A stretch of DNA of 64,000 bases from Umezawaea endophytica. GTDB taxonomy: Bacteria; Actinomycetota; Actinomycetes; Mycobacteriales; Pseudonocardiaceae. The position numbers and the translations under genes were made by a program. Location of the stretch: assembly GCF_025061645.1 (NCBI RefSeq), contig NZ_JANYMP010000041.1:1-64000 (forward strand), read 5' to 3'. The notes beneath the pieces were generated by a model. That model saw only the letters and a program-made list of their open reading frames with translations, made no database searches and was not told the origin of the DNA. This document shows, one piece after another, positions 33,187-43,950 of this stretch (the stretch's first letter is position 1; each line of letters opens with the position of its first letter).

Positions 33187-33510
33187 ATGACTGCACGGGT
33201 GATGGTGTCCGCGCGGGTCGCCGTGGAGCACGCGGAGGCGTTCGAGAGGGCGTACGCCGAGGTGACGAGCAAGGTGGCCGACGTACCCGGACACTTGGGC
33301 GACCAGTTGCTGCGCGACCACGACGAGCCGGAGCGCTACGTCCTGCTCAGCGAGTGGGAGAGCACCGAGCACTTCCTGGCGTGGGAGGACGCCCCGGTGC
33401 ACCGCGACACGACCACACCGATGCGGCCGTACTGGCGGGTGTTGGAACGCCGGGTGTACGAGGTGGCGAAGGAGGGTGACCAGGCACGTGCAGAGGTCGC
33501 CGGGGGCTAG
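33187..33510 (+). CDS. Antibiotic biosynthesis monooxygenase (ABM) domain protein
   Basis: A 107-residue small protein of the dimeric alpha/beta ABM fold (VMVSARVAVEHAEAFERAY, VPGHLGDQLLRD, YVLLSEWESTEHFLAWE). ABM proteins include cofactor-free quinone-forming monooxygenases and haem-degrading enzymes; the function here is not clear. ATG 33187 has GGAGGGGGAGG in front. It is followed within 10 bp by a MarR gene, so it is probably part of a small stress or quinone-response operon rather than the polyketide cluster. Confidence 0.8.
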   Translation: MTARVMVSARVAVEHAEAFERAYAEVTSKVADVPGHLGDQLLRDHDEPERYVLLSEWESTEHFLAWEDAPVHRDTTTPMRPYWRVLERRVYEVAKEGDQARAEVAGG

Positions 33511-33520
33511 CCTCGCCGCC

Positions 33521-33949
33521 ATGTCCCCTGGATCCCAGCAGCGGCCTGCACCGGTCGTCGAGGTCGTCGACCTGCTCTTCGAACTGACCGACCGGGTCAA
33601 GGCGCAGTTCGCGGTGGTCACCGGAGCGCTCGAACTCCAGGTGCCGCAGGCCAGGACGCTGCTGAGGATCAACGGCCCCGTCTCGATGCGCGACCTCGCG
33701 GCACGACTGCGCTGCGACGCCTCGAACATGACCGGGATCATCGACGGGTTGCACGCGAGGGGTCTCGTCGAGCGGAACCCGCTGCCGAACGACCGGCGGG
33801 TCAAGCAGGTCGTCCTCACCGAGGAGGGGAAGCGGCTCCAGACGCGGTTGCGGCAGCGGCTCGCCGTGGACGTACCCGTGCTCGGCAAGCTCGACGACAC
33901 CCAACGACAAGAGCTGCACGCCATTCTTCTGCGCGTTGTTGAACGCTGA
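33521..33949 (+). CDS. MarR-family regulator
   Basis: A 142-residue MarR protein from ATG 33521; an in-frame GTG at 33488, 12 bp after AAGGAGG at 33469-33475, would add 11 residues. The HTH is in GPVSMRDLAARLRCDASNMTGIIDGLHARGLV and the wing in PLPNDRRVKQVVLTEEGKRL. It lies directly behind the ABM gene and probably controls this two-gene unit. The 151-bp gap after it shows nothing clear. Confidence 0.86.
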   Translation: MSPGSQQRPAPVVEVVDLLFELTDRVKAQFAVVTGALELQVPQARTLLRINGPVSMRDLAARLRCDASNMTGIIDGLHARGLVERNPLPNDRRVKQVVLTEEGKRLQTRLRQRLAVDVPVLGKLDDTQRQELHAILLRVVER

Positions 33950-34100
33950 TGAGGAATAAATAGCGTCACTATGGACCGGGCGATGTCCGGTCCATTTGTG
34001 ATGTCCAAAAAAGCCTTGATCGACCCTTAGGGGGCGAATTCTCCGACGGTCAGGGAATGTCCTGATGGTCGCTGTTCCCGACCTTCGGCAAGGTTGTCAC

Positions 34101-34808
34101 ATGAAGAATTTCACGGCAAAGAACGCCAAACACCTGATGGTCTGGTTACACGTGATCTCGTCGGTCGGCTGGTGCGCGATGGCGATTGTGCAACTGGTGC
34201 TGCTCGGTCGAGTGCTCGGCATGGATCCGCACGACCAGTTGGTCACGCTGGAAACCTCGCTGTTCCTGGAGAACGAGATCCTGGACCCGCTGGGGATCAG
34301 CACCGCGTACACGGGGCTGATGCTGTCCGCGCTCACGCCGTGGGGCTACTTCCGGCACTGGTGGGTGACCGTGAAGTTCTGGCTGACGCTGATCGCGATC
34401 CTGCTGGGCAGCATCTACCTCGGCAAGACGCTGGAGCGCGTCGTCGAGGCGGCGAAGGTGGGGGAGAGCTGGTCGGTCACCCCGATGTTCATCGGCACCG
34501 GCTGGACGCTCGCGACCCTGGCGCTGATGGTGTGGATCTCGATCGAGAAGCCGTGGGGCAGGCGCAACGCGGGCCAGGAGCGGACGAAGCGCGCCGCGGT
34601 GCGGCGGGCCGAGTGGAACCCGGACGCGCGGGTGTTCCTCGTCGCGCTCGCCGTGCCGATCGTCGAGTACCTCGCGCGGGTGGAGTACCCGCTGCTCACG
34701 CTGGGTGCCGCGATCGGGTTCGCGATCTACCGCGGACGCAGGCTGCGCGCCGCGCGACGGGTCCCCGCGCCGGTTCGCGGCGCTCAAGTGGCAGCCAAGT
34801 CGGAGTGA
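34101..34808 (+). CDS. Membrane protein, DUF2269-like, with a TTA codon
   Basis: A 235-residue integral membrane protein with about five helices (HLMVWLHVISSVGWCAMAIVQ; VKFWLTLIAILLGSIYL; GTGWTLATLALMVWISI; VFLVALAVPIVEYLA; LLTLGAAIGFAIY). The invariant-looking His and Trp in the first helix recall haem-binding or DUF2269-type proteins. Codon 16 is TTA (34146-34148), the rarest codon in such genomes; TTA genes in streptomycetes depend on the bldA tRNA and are expressed late. A ferredoxin/reductase pair follows 13 bp later, so it may be an electron-transfer partner. Function unproven. Confidence 0.68.
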   Translation: MKNFTAKNAKHLMVWLHVISSVGWCAMAIVQLVLLGRVLGMDPHDQLVTLETSLFLENEILDPLGISTAYTGLMLSALTPWGYFRHWWVTVKFWLTLIAILLGSIYLGKTLERVVEAAKVGESWSVTPMFIGTGWTLATLALMVWISIEKPWGRRNAGQERTKRAAVRRAEWNPDARVFLVALAVPIVEYLARVEYPLLTLGAAIGFAIYRGRRLRAARRVPAPVRGAQVAAKSE

Positions 34809-34821
34809 CGGGAGCACCGCG

Positions 34822-35070
34822 ATGACCTACACGATCACGAGTCGCTGCGTCGGGACGAAGGACGAGTCCTGCGTGACCGTCTGCCCGGTCGACTGCATCC
34901 ACGACGCGGGCGAGCAGATGATGATCGACCCGGTCGAGTGCATCGACTGCGGGGCCTGCGTGCCGATCTGCCCGGTGGACGCGATCTTCACCGAGGACGA
35001 GGTGCCCGCCGAGGAGGTCGACGCGATCGGGGCCGCCCGGTCGTTCTTCCGGTCGGACGGCTCGTCGTGA
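34822..35070 (+). CDS. Seven-iron ferredoxin (FdxA-like)
   Basis: An 82-residue ferredoxin. The first cluster motif is CVGTKDESCVTVCPVDCIH, with the Cys spacing of 3Fe-4S/4Fe-4S (FdxA-type) proteins, and the second is CIDCGACVPICPVDAI. It carries electrons in the cytosol. The gene overlaps the FprA-like reductase gene by 4 bp, so the two form a matched electron-supply pair. Confidence 0.92.
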   Translation: MTYTITSRCVGTKDESCVTVCPVDCIHDAGEQMMIDPVECIDCGACVPICPVDAIFTEDEVPAEEVDAIGAARSFFRSDGSS

Positions 35071-36341
35071 GCCCCCGCGTCCTCGTCGTGGGCGCCGGGC
35101 CCGCCGGGCTCTACGCCGCCGCCACGCTGGCGGCGGCGGACGTGGGCGTCGACGTGGCGGACCGCCTGCCGACGCCGTACGGCCTGGTCAGGTACGGGGT
35201 CGCGCCGGACCACCCGAAGATCAAGTCGGTGACCCGCGTGCTCGCCAGGCCGTTCTCGGCGGAGTCGGTGCGCTTCCTGGGCAACGTGACGGTCGGCGTC
35301 GACCTGACCGTGGCCGACATCCGCGGGCACTACGACGCGGTGGTCTACGCGACCGGCGCGGCGCGGGGCCTGCGGCCGGGGGTACCCGGCGACGACCTGC
35401 CCGGCAGCGCGCCTGCGGCGGACTTCGTCGCCTGGTACGGCGGCCACCCGGACGCCGTCAGCGCGGAGGAGCTGCTCGACGCGAGGCGGATCGCGGTGAT
35501 CGGCGCGGGCAACGTCGCGCTCGACACCGCGCGGATGCTGCTCAAGGACGCCCGCGCCCTGGCCGACACCGAACTGCCGGACGCCGTGCTCGCGGCGTTG
35601 AGCCGCAGCCGGGTCACCGACGTGCACCTGATCGCCCGACGCGGTCCCGCGCGGGCGAAGTTCACCCCGGTCGAGCTGCGCGAGCTGGGAGAACTGGGCG
35701 TCGACGTGCTGGTGCGGCCCGACGACCTGGAACCGTCGGCGGACGAGGCGGGCGTCGTCGCCGGTGACCGCGCCGCCCGGACCAACGTCGAGATCCTCCG
35801 CGAGTGGGCGGGGCGTCCGGGAGGGGACGCGGCGCGACGGCTGCACCTGTGGTTCCGCACGCGGCTGGTCGAGGTGTGCGGGCGGGACCGGGTCGACGCC
35901 CTGCTGCTGGAACCGGGCGGGGAGAGGCTGCCGGTGGACGCCGTCCTGTACGCCATCGGCCACCGCGGCACACCGCTGCTGGGGCTGCCGTTCGACGAGG
36001 TCACCGGCACCGTCCCGCACGAGCGCGGCCGGGTGCTCGGCGTGCCGGGGGCGTACGTGGCCGGGTGGCTGAAACGCGGGGCGACCGGCGTGATCGGCAC
36101 CAACAAGGCCGACGCGGGCGAGACCGTCGCCTCCCTGCTGGCCGACCTGCCCGGACTGCCCCGACCCGCCGAACCGGACCCGGCCGCGGTGACCGCGCTG
36201 CTCGAACGGCGCGGCGTGCGTCCGGTGACCTGGGCGGGGTGGACGCGCCTCGACGCGCACGAGGCCGAACTGGGCAGGCGCCAGGGACGGGCACGGGCGA
36301 AAATCACCGACCTGCCCGCCATGCTGGCCATCTGCGGCTGA
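35067..36341 (+). CDS. NADPH-ferredoxin reductase (FprA/adrenodoxin-reductase family)
   Basis: A 424-residue flavoprotein from GTG 35067. The FAD site is VLVVGAGPAGLYAAATL. The family's substrate-side segment PTPYGLVRYGVAPDHPK and second nucleotide motif RIAVIGAGNVALDTARMLL are present, as is LIARRGPARAKFTPVELREL. The C-terminus has the GWLKRGATGVIGTNKADA motif of this family. It passes electrons from NADPH to the ferredoxin encoded just upstream, for instance to a cytochrome P450 elsewhere; none lies in this window. Confidence 0.9.
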   Translation: MSPRVLVVGAGPAGLYAAATLAAADVGVDVADRLPTPYGLVRYGVAPDHPKIKSVTRVLARPFSAESVRFLGNVTVGVDLTVADIRGHYDAVVYATGAARGLRPGVPGDDLPGSAPAADFVAWYGGHPDAVSAEELLDARRIAVIGAGNVALDTARMLLKDARALADTELPDAVLAALSRSRVTDVHLIARRGPARAKFTPVELRELGELGVDVLVRPDDLEPSADEAGVVAGDRAARTNVEILREWAGRPGGDAARRLHLWFRTRLVEVCGRDRVDALLLEPGGERLPVDAVLYAIGHRGTPLLGLPFDEVTGTVPHERGRVLGVPGAYVAGWLKRGATGVIGTNKADAGETVASLLADLPGLPRPAEPDPAAVTALLERRGVRPVTWAGWTRLDAHEAELGRRQGRARAKITDLPAMLAICG

Positions 36342-36495
36342 TATCCGAGGCCGGAGTATGCGCCGGTGCGTGGAATTATTCCATTCTGCTTGAAGAGCGT
36401 CGGAAAATAAACCACACTAATTTCGGGTAGCGGTGTATGTGCCAGGGGTGGGGCATCGCCGGAAGGCTGATTCAAGCCGATTATTGGGGGCTTTC

Positions 36496-38385
36496 ATGAA
36501 GGTTGGCGTGCTCGGTCCATTCGAAATAGTCGTGTCCGGTGTGGAGCTGACCCCTTCGGCACCGAAGCTTCGACAGCTCCTCGCATTGTTGTCCCTCCAG
36601 GCGAACCGCACGGTCAGCATGGAGCAGATCATCGAGGAGCTGTGGGAGGACCGGCCGCCGTCCACCGCGACCACGACCGTGCAGACCTACGCCTACCAAC
36701 TCCGCAAGACGCTCCGACTGGTCGAACAACGGGACTCGGGACCGGTCGGGCTGCACACGTCACGGGGCGGCTACCTGCTGGAACTGCCGCCCGACGCGCT
36801 CGACGTCGACCGCTTCACCGTCGACGCGCAGCGGGGACGCGCCCACCTCGCGGCGGGGGACACCGTCGCCGCCGTGACGACCCTGCGGGAGGCGCTGCGG
36901 CTGTGGCGCGGCTCCGTGCTCTCGGACATCCGGCGCGGACCCGTCCTCCAGGCGGAGGCCGTGCTGCTGGAGGAACTCTGCCGCGGTGTCATGGAACTGC
37001 GGATCGACCTGGAACTGGAACTCGGCCGCCACCACGAGCTGATCGGCGAGCTCACCGGTCTGGCGACCGCGAACCCGACGCACGAGGGCTTCCAGACCAA
37101 GCTGATGCTCGCGCTGTACCGGGCGGGCAGGCGCAGCGAGGCGTTGCAGGTCTACCAGCGGACGAGCGCGGTGCTGCGGAACGAACTCGGCCTCGAACCC
37201 TGCCTCGACCTGCGCCAGGCGCACCAGGCGGTGCTCGCCGCGGACGACTCGTTCGACCCGGTCGCGACGACGGACGCGCCGCCGCCGAGCGCGGCCGGGT
37301 TCGCCCAGCCGCCCTGCCACCTCCCACCCGACGTGACGCTGCTGATCGGCCGCGACGCCCAGGTCGCGCGCACGTCGGAGGTGCTGACCTCGTCCGGGCG
37401 GTCGGCGCCGGCGGTGGTGGTCGCGTTCGGACCTCCCGGTGTCGGCAAGTCGGCGTTCGGCGTGCACACCGCGCACCGGGTGCGCGCCGAGTTCCCCGAC
37501 GGGCAGCTCTACGCGCGGCTCGTCACGCCGTCCGGAGACCCCGTCGACCCGGCCGACGTCCTCGCGGACTTCCTGCGGGCGTGGGGGAGTCGCGCGTCCG
37601 CCGAGGAGGTCGAGACGGCGTCGCTCGACGAGCGCGTCCGGATGTTCCGGAGCTGGACCGCGGGCAGGCGCACGCTGATCGTCCTCGACGACGTGGTGTC
37701 CGACGACCAGTTGCGCGCGCTGCTGCCGAGCGGCCCCGGCTGCGCGGTGCTGGTGACCAGCAGGCGAAGACTCGCCGACCCGGCGGTCACGCGGTCGATC
37801 GGCCTCACCCCGCTCGACGTGGTCGACGTGCTGGAGCTGATGGTCAACGTGCTCGGCAGGCAACGGCTCGCGCAGGAGCCGAAGGCGGCGGTGCGGCTCG
37901 CGGAGTTCTCCGACGGTTTCCCGCAGGTGATCCGGGCCGCGCTGTGGCGGCTGGAGCTGCGGCCGTACTGGCCGATCCGGAAGCTGGTCGACCGCGCCAC
38001 CAGGGAGTCGGCGTTCGTGATGAGGGCCGGTGTGCCCGAGCTGGATCTGCTGGCCAGCGTCGAGCGCACCTGCCGGACGATGTCGCCCGAGGCGTTCCTG
38101 GTCGTCCGGCGGGCCGCCGAGATCGACGGCGACATCACCGCCGCGCGCGTGGCCGGTGCCCTGCCGATCGGGGAGTTCGACGCCGAGGGGCTGCTCGACG
38201 AACTCGTCGAGGTCGGGCTGCTGGAGGTCGACGGACCGGAAGCCGGCCACCACCCGGACAACTTCCGCTACCGCTTCCGCCCGGTGCTCAGGAAGGCGGC
38301 GACGATGATCGACGCGCCTCCCGGTTCCCCCGCGATCGGCCTGAGGCCCGTTCGGACACTGCGGGCGACAGGTGTTCCGGTGTGA
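36496..38385 (+). CDS. AfsR/SARP-type regulator with NB-ARC ATPase, no TPR tail
   Basis: A 629-residue regulator. Residues 1-95 are an OmpR-type winged helix (MKVGVLGPFEIVVSG, PKLRQLLALLSLQANRTVS, EELWEDRPPSTA). About 98-245 is the bacterial activation domain (BTAD). About 270-560 is an NTPase with P-loop GPPGVGKSAF near residue 312 and the Walker B-like RTLIVLDDVV. The TPR repeats of full AfsR (about 990 residues) are absent, so it is a mid-size SARP. Start ATG 36496 is preceded by GGGGG. It stands at the border of the polyketide cluster and is likely its activator. Confidence 0.88.
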   Translation: MKVGVLGPFEIVVSGVELTPSAPKLRQLLALLSLQANRTVSMEQIIEELWEDRPPSTATTTVQTYAYQLRKTLRLVEQRDSGPVGLHTSRGGYLLELPPDALDVDRFTVDAQRGRAHLAAGDTVAAVTTLREALRLWRGSVLSDIRRGPVLQAEAVLLEELCRGVMELRIDLELELGRHHELIGELTGLATANPTHEGFQTKLMLALYRAGRRSEALQVYQRTSAVLRNELGLEPCLDLRQAHQAVLAADDSFDPVATTDAPPPSAAGFAQPPCHLPPDVTLLIGRDAQVARTSEVLTSSGRSAPAVVVAFGPPGVGKSAFGVHTAHRVRAEFPDGQLYARLVTPSGDPVDPADVLADFLRAWGSRASAEEVETASLDERVRMFRSWTAGRRTLIVLDDVVSDDQLRALLPSGPGCAVLVTSRRRLADPAVTRSIGLTPLDVVDVLELMVNVLGRQRLAQEPKAAVRLAEFSDGFPQVIRAALWRLELRPYWPIRKLVDRATRESAFVMRAGVPELDLLASVERTCRTMSPEAFLVVRRAAEIDGDITAARVAGALPIGEFDAEGLLDELVEVGLLEVDGPEAGHHPDNFRYRFRPVLRKAATMIDAPPGSPAIGLRPVRTLRATGVPV

Positions 38386-38433
38386 AGTCCTACCCCCGCC
38401 GCCACGAACCCGATGTGAGAGAGAGGAACTGAT

Positions 38434-39252
38434 GTGATCACAGGCTGGCGCGAACGGGTCGAGGCGCGGGCGGACGGAGGTCACCTGCACTTCGGGCTGG
38501 ACGACCCGCGATGTCGGGACACCCGGTTGGTCGGTGTCGAGCTCGCGGCGCTCGCCGAGATGGCGGAACGGGCGCCGGTGCCGGGGACGGACGTGATCAC
38601 CGCGCCGCTCGCCGTGTGGCAGCAGCACCTGTGGCCCCGGTCGACGACGCCGCTCCTCCGGGTCACCGGGCAGGCGGGCGTGCCGCTGTCGATCCGGTGC
38701 CGTCTGCTGATGAGCGACGAGGACGGCCCGGTGGGGCCGGTGTGGCAGAACCCGGTGTGGAACAACATCGACCCGGAAGCGGTGTGGGACGGCGTCATCG
38801 AGCTGGTCGGCATCGCGGCGCGGCAGGTGGTCGGCGAGGGGGCGGGCCACCGGCTCACGTTCTCCTTGCAGCGCTTCGTCCCCGCGGTGGCCTCGCTGCT
38901 GGTGCGGGTGGCGGACAACGGACACCGGATCCACGTGCGCGCCTGCTGGGGACTGGCCGAGGCGCACGCCGACCGGCTCTACTTCGACCACTTCGTCCTG
39001 CGGGGCTCGTGGCTGGTCGTCGAACACTGCCGGATCGAGCGGAAGCACACCGCGACGGTGCCCGCCGACGGTGGCACGCACACCGTCGACGTGCCACCGG
39101 AACAGGTGTCGCGCCCGGTGCTCTCGGTCGCCGCCGTCCGGTCGCTCGCGGCGTGCAGCCGCGAGTGGACCGCCGGGCACGACGGCTGCGCGGAACTGGA
39201 CGTGGTGCTGGTGGGCCAGGAGTTCACCCTGTTGAACTACCGCAGGCTCTAA
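38434..39252 (+). CDS. Stand-alone degenerate PEP-synthase/RPH-type ATP-grasp fragment
   Basis: A 272-residue protein from GTG 38434. I match it by eye to the second lobe of the PPDK_N/PEP-synthase ATP-binding domain: QRFVPAVASLLVRVADNG, HIRACWGLAEA-like segment (IHVRACWGLAEA), DRLYFDHFVL, and a C-terminal CAELDVVLVGQEFTLLNYRR. The same places in the dikinase at 43951-46389 read QHMVPAEAAGVAFSANP, SAVRGLGDRL and QDIEWAIADGTLWLLQARPIT. Key charged residues of the ATP site (for example QxRP) are lost, so it is probably not catalytic. It sits between the SARP gene and the ACP gene. Could be a partner or carrier for the dikinase; this is inference. Confidence 0.5.
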   Translation: MITGWRERVEARADGGHLHFGLDDPRCRDTRLVGVELAALAEMAERAPVPGTDVITAPLAVWQQHLWPRSTTPLLRVTGQAGVPLSIRCRLLMSDEDGPVGPVWQNPVWNNIDPEAVWDGVIELVGIAARQVVGEGAGHRLTFSLQRFVPAVASLLVRVADNGHRIHVRACWGLAEAHADRLYFDHFVLRGSWLVVEHCRIERKHTATVPADGGTHTVDVPPEQVSRPVLSVAAVRSLAACSREWTAGHDGCAELDVVLVGQEFTLLNYRRL

Positions 39253-39269
39253 ACCTTCTTCAGCAGCGC

Positions 39270-39298
39270 TGGACACCTCCTGGACACCTCGATGACAC
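39270..39298 (+). promoter_or_regulatory. SARP-type heptamer direct repeats before the ACP gene
   Basis: TGGACAC at 39270, TGGACAC at 39281 and ATGACAC at 39292: three heptamers with an exact 11-base period, 42 bp before the ACP start. SARP activators such as ActII-ORF4 bind heptamers spaced 11 bp apart just upstream of the -10 element. A weak -10-like AGGATT follows at 39312. Confidence 0.7.
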
Positions 39299-39339
39299 CG
39301 TGGCGGTGGAGAGGATTCCGAGGAACGGAGCTACTGACG

Positions 39340-41767
<2,428 letters not shown>

Positions 41768-41775
<8 letters not shown>

Positions 41776-42202
41776 CGACCCGGCGGTGCTCGCGGCGCTG
41801 TCCCGCGTGGTGGGCGAGATGACGCGCGGCGTCGCCCATCCGCCGCGCCGCATCGACATCACGTTCGGCGCGGCGCGGATCGAGGTCGACTGGGGAGAGC
41901 GGCCGTCGGACGACCGCCCGGCGGTGCGGCCCGCCGCCGTCGAGGAGGACCAGGCGCCGAACACGCACCAGGTCTGCGCACCAGTCGTCGGCACGTTCTA
42001 CGCGGCACCGGAACCGGGCGCGGCCCCGTTCGTCGCGGTCGGCGACGTGGTCGAGGCCGGGCAGCAGGTGGCCATCGTCGAGGCGATGAAGCTGATGAAC
42101 GCGGTCGAGGCGACGATGTCGGGCCGCGTGGTGCGGGTGCTGGCCTCGGACTGCCAGCCGGTGGAGTACGGGCAGCCGTTGCTGCTGCTGGAACCCGTCT
42201 AG
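41768..42202 (+). CDS. accB: Biotin carboxyl carrier protein of acetyl-CoA carboxylase
   Basis: A 144-residue BCCP. The C-terminal biotinyl domain has the EAMKLM motif with Lys108, preceded by [24 protein letters not shown], the thumb-bearing bacterial AccB form. The N-terminal part holds the acidic/Pro-Ala linker. ATG 41768 follows GGAG and overlaps the AccDA stop. It works with AccDA here and AccC at 50060 to make malonyl-CoA for the polyketide. Confidence 0.93.
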
Positions 42203-42231
42203 CGGCGCCCCTCCGGGTCGTGAGCGGCTGG

Positions 42232-42250
42232 GGGAGGCCGGGGGCCTCCC
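42232..42250. terminator. Hairpin between convergent accB and SARP genes
   Basis: GGGAGGCC and GGCCTCCC around a 3-base loop, 30 bp after accB and 15 bp after the SARP gene stop. Likely bidirectional terminator. Confidence 0.65.
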
Positions 42251-42264
42251 TTCGCCCCCGACCT

Positions 42265-42789
42265 TCAGTTCGCGAACGGCGCCGGACCGACCGCCGCCGC
42301 GGTCAGCGCTTCGACCGTGTGCACGTCGGCCTCGACGGCTTCGACGAGCGGGCCCAGCACCGGGCCGTGCGGCACGTCGGACAACGTCGCGCCCGACCGC
42401 AGCCGCAACGCCTGCCGCAGGGTCGCGGAACCGTCTCGGACCCGGCCCTCCTCGAGCGCGTGGCGGCCGCTGGACGCCAGCAACTCGAATTCGGTGATGT
42501 CGAGTTCGTGCCATTTCGCGTGCGCCGCGTAACCGTTCGGTTCGACGGTGAAGAGCGTGTGCGCGCGATTGAACAACTTGCCCAGTTGGTAGACGTACGT
42601 CCGCACGGCGGTCCTGCTGTTCACGGGCCGATCGTGAGGCCAGAGTTCCTCGTCGATCAGCTCCGGGGAAACGACATGATCATTGTGGAGCAATAACAGC
42701 GCAAGTACGCTGCGTAATCTCGGTGCCGCCGGGGTGACCGTGCACTCACCGTCGGTCACCCGCAGCGGTCCAAGTAGATAAAATTTCAC
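42265..42789 (-). CDS. Short SARP-family regulator
   Basis: A 174-residue protein from GTG 42789: an OmpR-type DNA-binding domain (VKFYLLGPLRVTDGECTV, APRLRSVLALLLLHNDHVVS, EELWPHDRPVNSRTAVRTYVYQLGKLF) followed by only the first third of the activation domain. Usual small SARPs have about 250-300 residues with a full BTAD, so this is either truncated or a minimal form. Its composition is less GC-rich at the start than neighbours. It lies within the polyketide cluster and may help or antagonise the larger SARP at 36496. Confidence 0.78.
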   Translation of the reverse strand: MKFYLLGPLRVTDGECTVTPAAPRLRSVLALLLLHNDHVVSPELIDEELWPHDRPVNSRTAVRTYVYQLGKLFNRAHTLFTVEPNGYAAHAKWHELDITEFELLASSGRHALEEGRVRDGSATLRQALRLRSGATLSDVPHGPVLGPLVEAVEADVHTVEALTAAAVGPAPFAN

Positions 42790-42801
42790 TATGACCCCCA
42801 G

Positions 42802-42818
42802 TTGAACCTGCTTTGAAC
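42802..42818. promoter_or_regulatory. Direct repeat TTGAAC with 11-base period
   Basis: TTGAAC at 42802 and 42813, spacing 11, just upstream of the short SARP start. It resembles SARP half-sites, but lies very close to the GTG (13-29 bp), so it would act at the 5' end of the gene, perhaps as an autoregulatory block. Confidence 0.35.
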
Positions 42819-42876
42819 AACGGAGGGATGATATATGAACATTTGTGTGTGGTGCGTGACATCCAGGTACGAAGTG

Positions 42877-42912
42877 AATTACCCCCGGATGGTTTGCCAT
42901 CCGGGGGTAATT
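42877..42912 (-). terminator. Strong terminator at the end of the KS/CLF operon
   Basis: AATTACCCCCGGATGG (42877-42892) pairs perfectly over 16 bp with CCATCCGGGGGTAATT (42897-42912) around a 4-base loop, 16 bp beyond the stop of the methyltransferase gene at 42928. Confidence 0.85.
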
Positions 42913-42927
42913 GAAGAACTTTCGTGA

Positions 42928-43947
42928 TCAGTGCCGCTTGTAGCCCGACACCAGCGTGTCCGAGGCGGTCAGCGGCTGGGCCCGCACGTCGGTGAACCCG
43001 GCGGTGCGCAGCCACGACTCGCAGGTCTCCACGGGGTACTCGGCGCCGCCCTCGGTGAGGAGCTGCATGTTGAGGCTGAGCAGCCGGTTGCGCCGCGTGG
43101 ACGGGCGGGAGTCGTCGATCATGGCGTCGTAGATGAACAGCGCGCCACCCAGGGGCAACGCCTCGTACGCCCGCGCGATGAGCCGCTGGTTGTGCTCGGC
43201 GTCCCAGTCGTGCAGCACGTGGCCGCAGACGAAGGCGTCCGGGCTCGGCAGTTCGTCGGCGAAGAAGTCCGCCGCGTGGAAGCGCACCTTGCCGGTCAGC
43301 TTCAACCGGTCCATGTGCTCGTCGAACAGCGGCTCGATCGGCGGCAGGTCGAGGCAGCCCGCGTCCAGGTGCGGGTGGGCCTTGGCGACCTCGGCGACGA
43401 GGTTGCCGCGCGCGCCGCCGAGGTCGACGACCGACGTGAACCGCGTCCAGTCGACCGCGTGGGCCAGTGCGGGGCCGATGGCCGCGCTGGCGCCGTCCAT
43501 CGCCGCCATGAACCGCTTGAGCACTTCCCTGTTCTGGTAGAACGCCTCGAAGTTCGCCGCGCGGTCGTTCTGCATGCGGCCCGTGCGCACCAGGTCGGAG
43601 AGCTTGCCCCAGCCCGCGTACTGCCAGTTCAGCATCGTGAGGAAACCACCGAGGTACGTCGGTTTCGCGCGGTCGAGATAAATGTCGGCCTCGGCGTTGT
43701 TGCGGTAGCGGTCGCCCTGCTTGATCAGCAATCCCAGCGTGCACAGCGCGCCGAGGAAGTCGTCGAGCGCCCTGGGGTGCACGCCGAGTCGATCGCGGAT
43801 CTCGTCCGCGGTGAGCGGTTCACCCGCCAGAGTGGAGAACAGATCGATTTCCACCGCGCTCAGCAGCACTTTCGCGCCCCAGAACGCGGTGCCTAGTTCC
43901 AGGATGGCGGCGGGATTGGGGCGCGACTCCTCACGCGGATTGTTCAT
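42928..43947 (-). CDS. SAM-dependent O-methyltransferase
   Basis: A 339-residue methyltransferase of the plant-COMT-like family. It has an N-terminal dimerisation winged helix (AVEIDLFSTLAGEPLTADEIRDRLGV) and a Rossmann domain with the SAM motif VVDLGGARGNLVAEVAK, the acidic-residue loop GCLDLPPIEP, and HVLHDWDAEHNQRLI with the catalytic-His-type segment. Similar enzymes methylate phenolic hydroxyls of aromatic polyketides. It is last in the minus-strand operon, 3 bp after the dikinase gene. Its binding pocket cannot be assigned to a position on the product. Confidence 0.87.
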   Translation of the reverse strand: MNNPREESRPNPAAILELGTAFWGAKVLLSAVEIDLFSTLAGEPLTADEIRDRLGVHPRALDDFLGALCTLGLLIKQGDRYRNNAEADIYLDRAKPTYLGGFLTMLNWQYAGWGKLSDLVRTGRMQNDRAANFEAFYQNREVLKRFMAAMDGASAAIGPALAHAVDWTRFTSVVDLGGARGNLVAEVAKAHPHLDAGCLDLPPIEPLFDEHMDRLKLTGKVRFHAADFFADELPSPDAFVCGHVLHDWDAEHNQRLIARAYEALPLGGALFIYDAMIDDSRPSTRRNRLLSLNMQLLTEGGAEYPVETCESWLRTAGFTDVRAQPLTASDTLVSGYKRH

Positions 43948-43950
43948 GTC

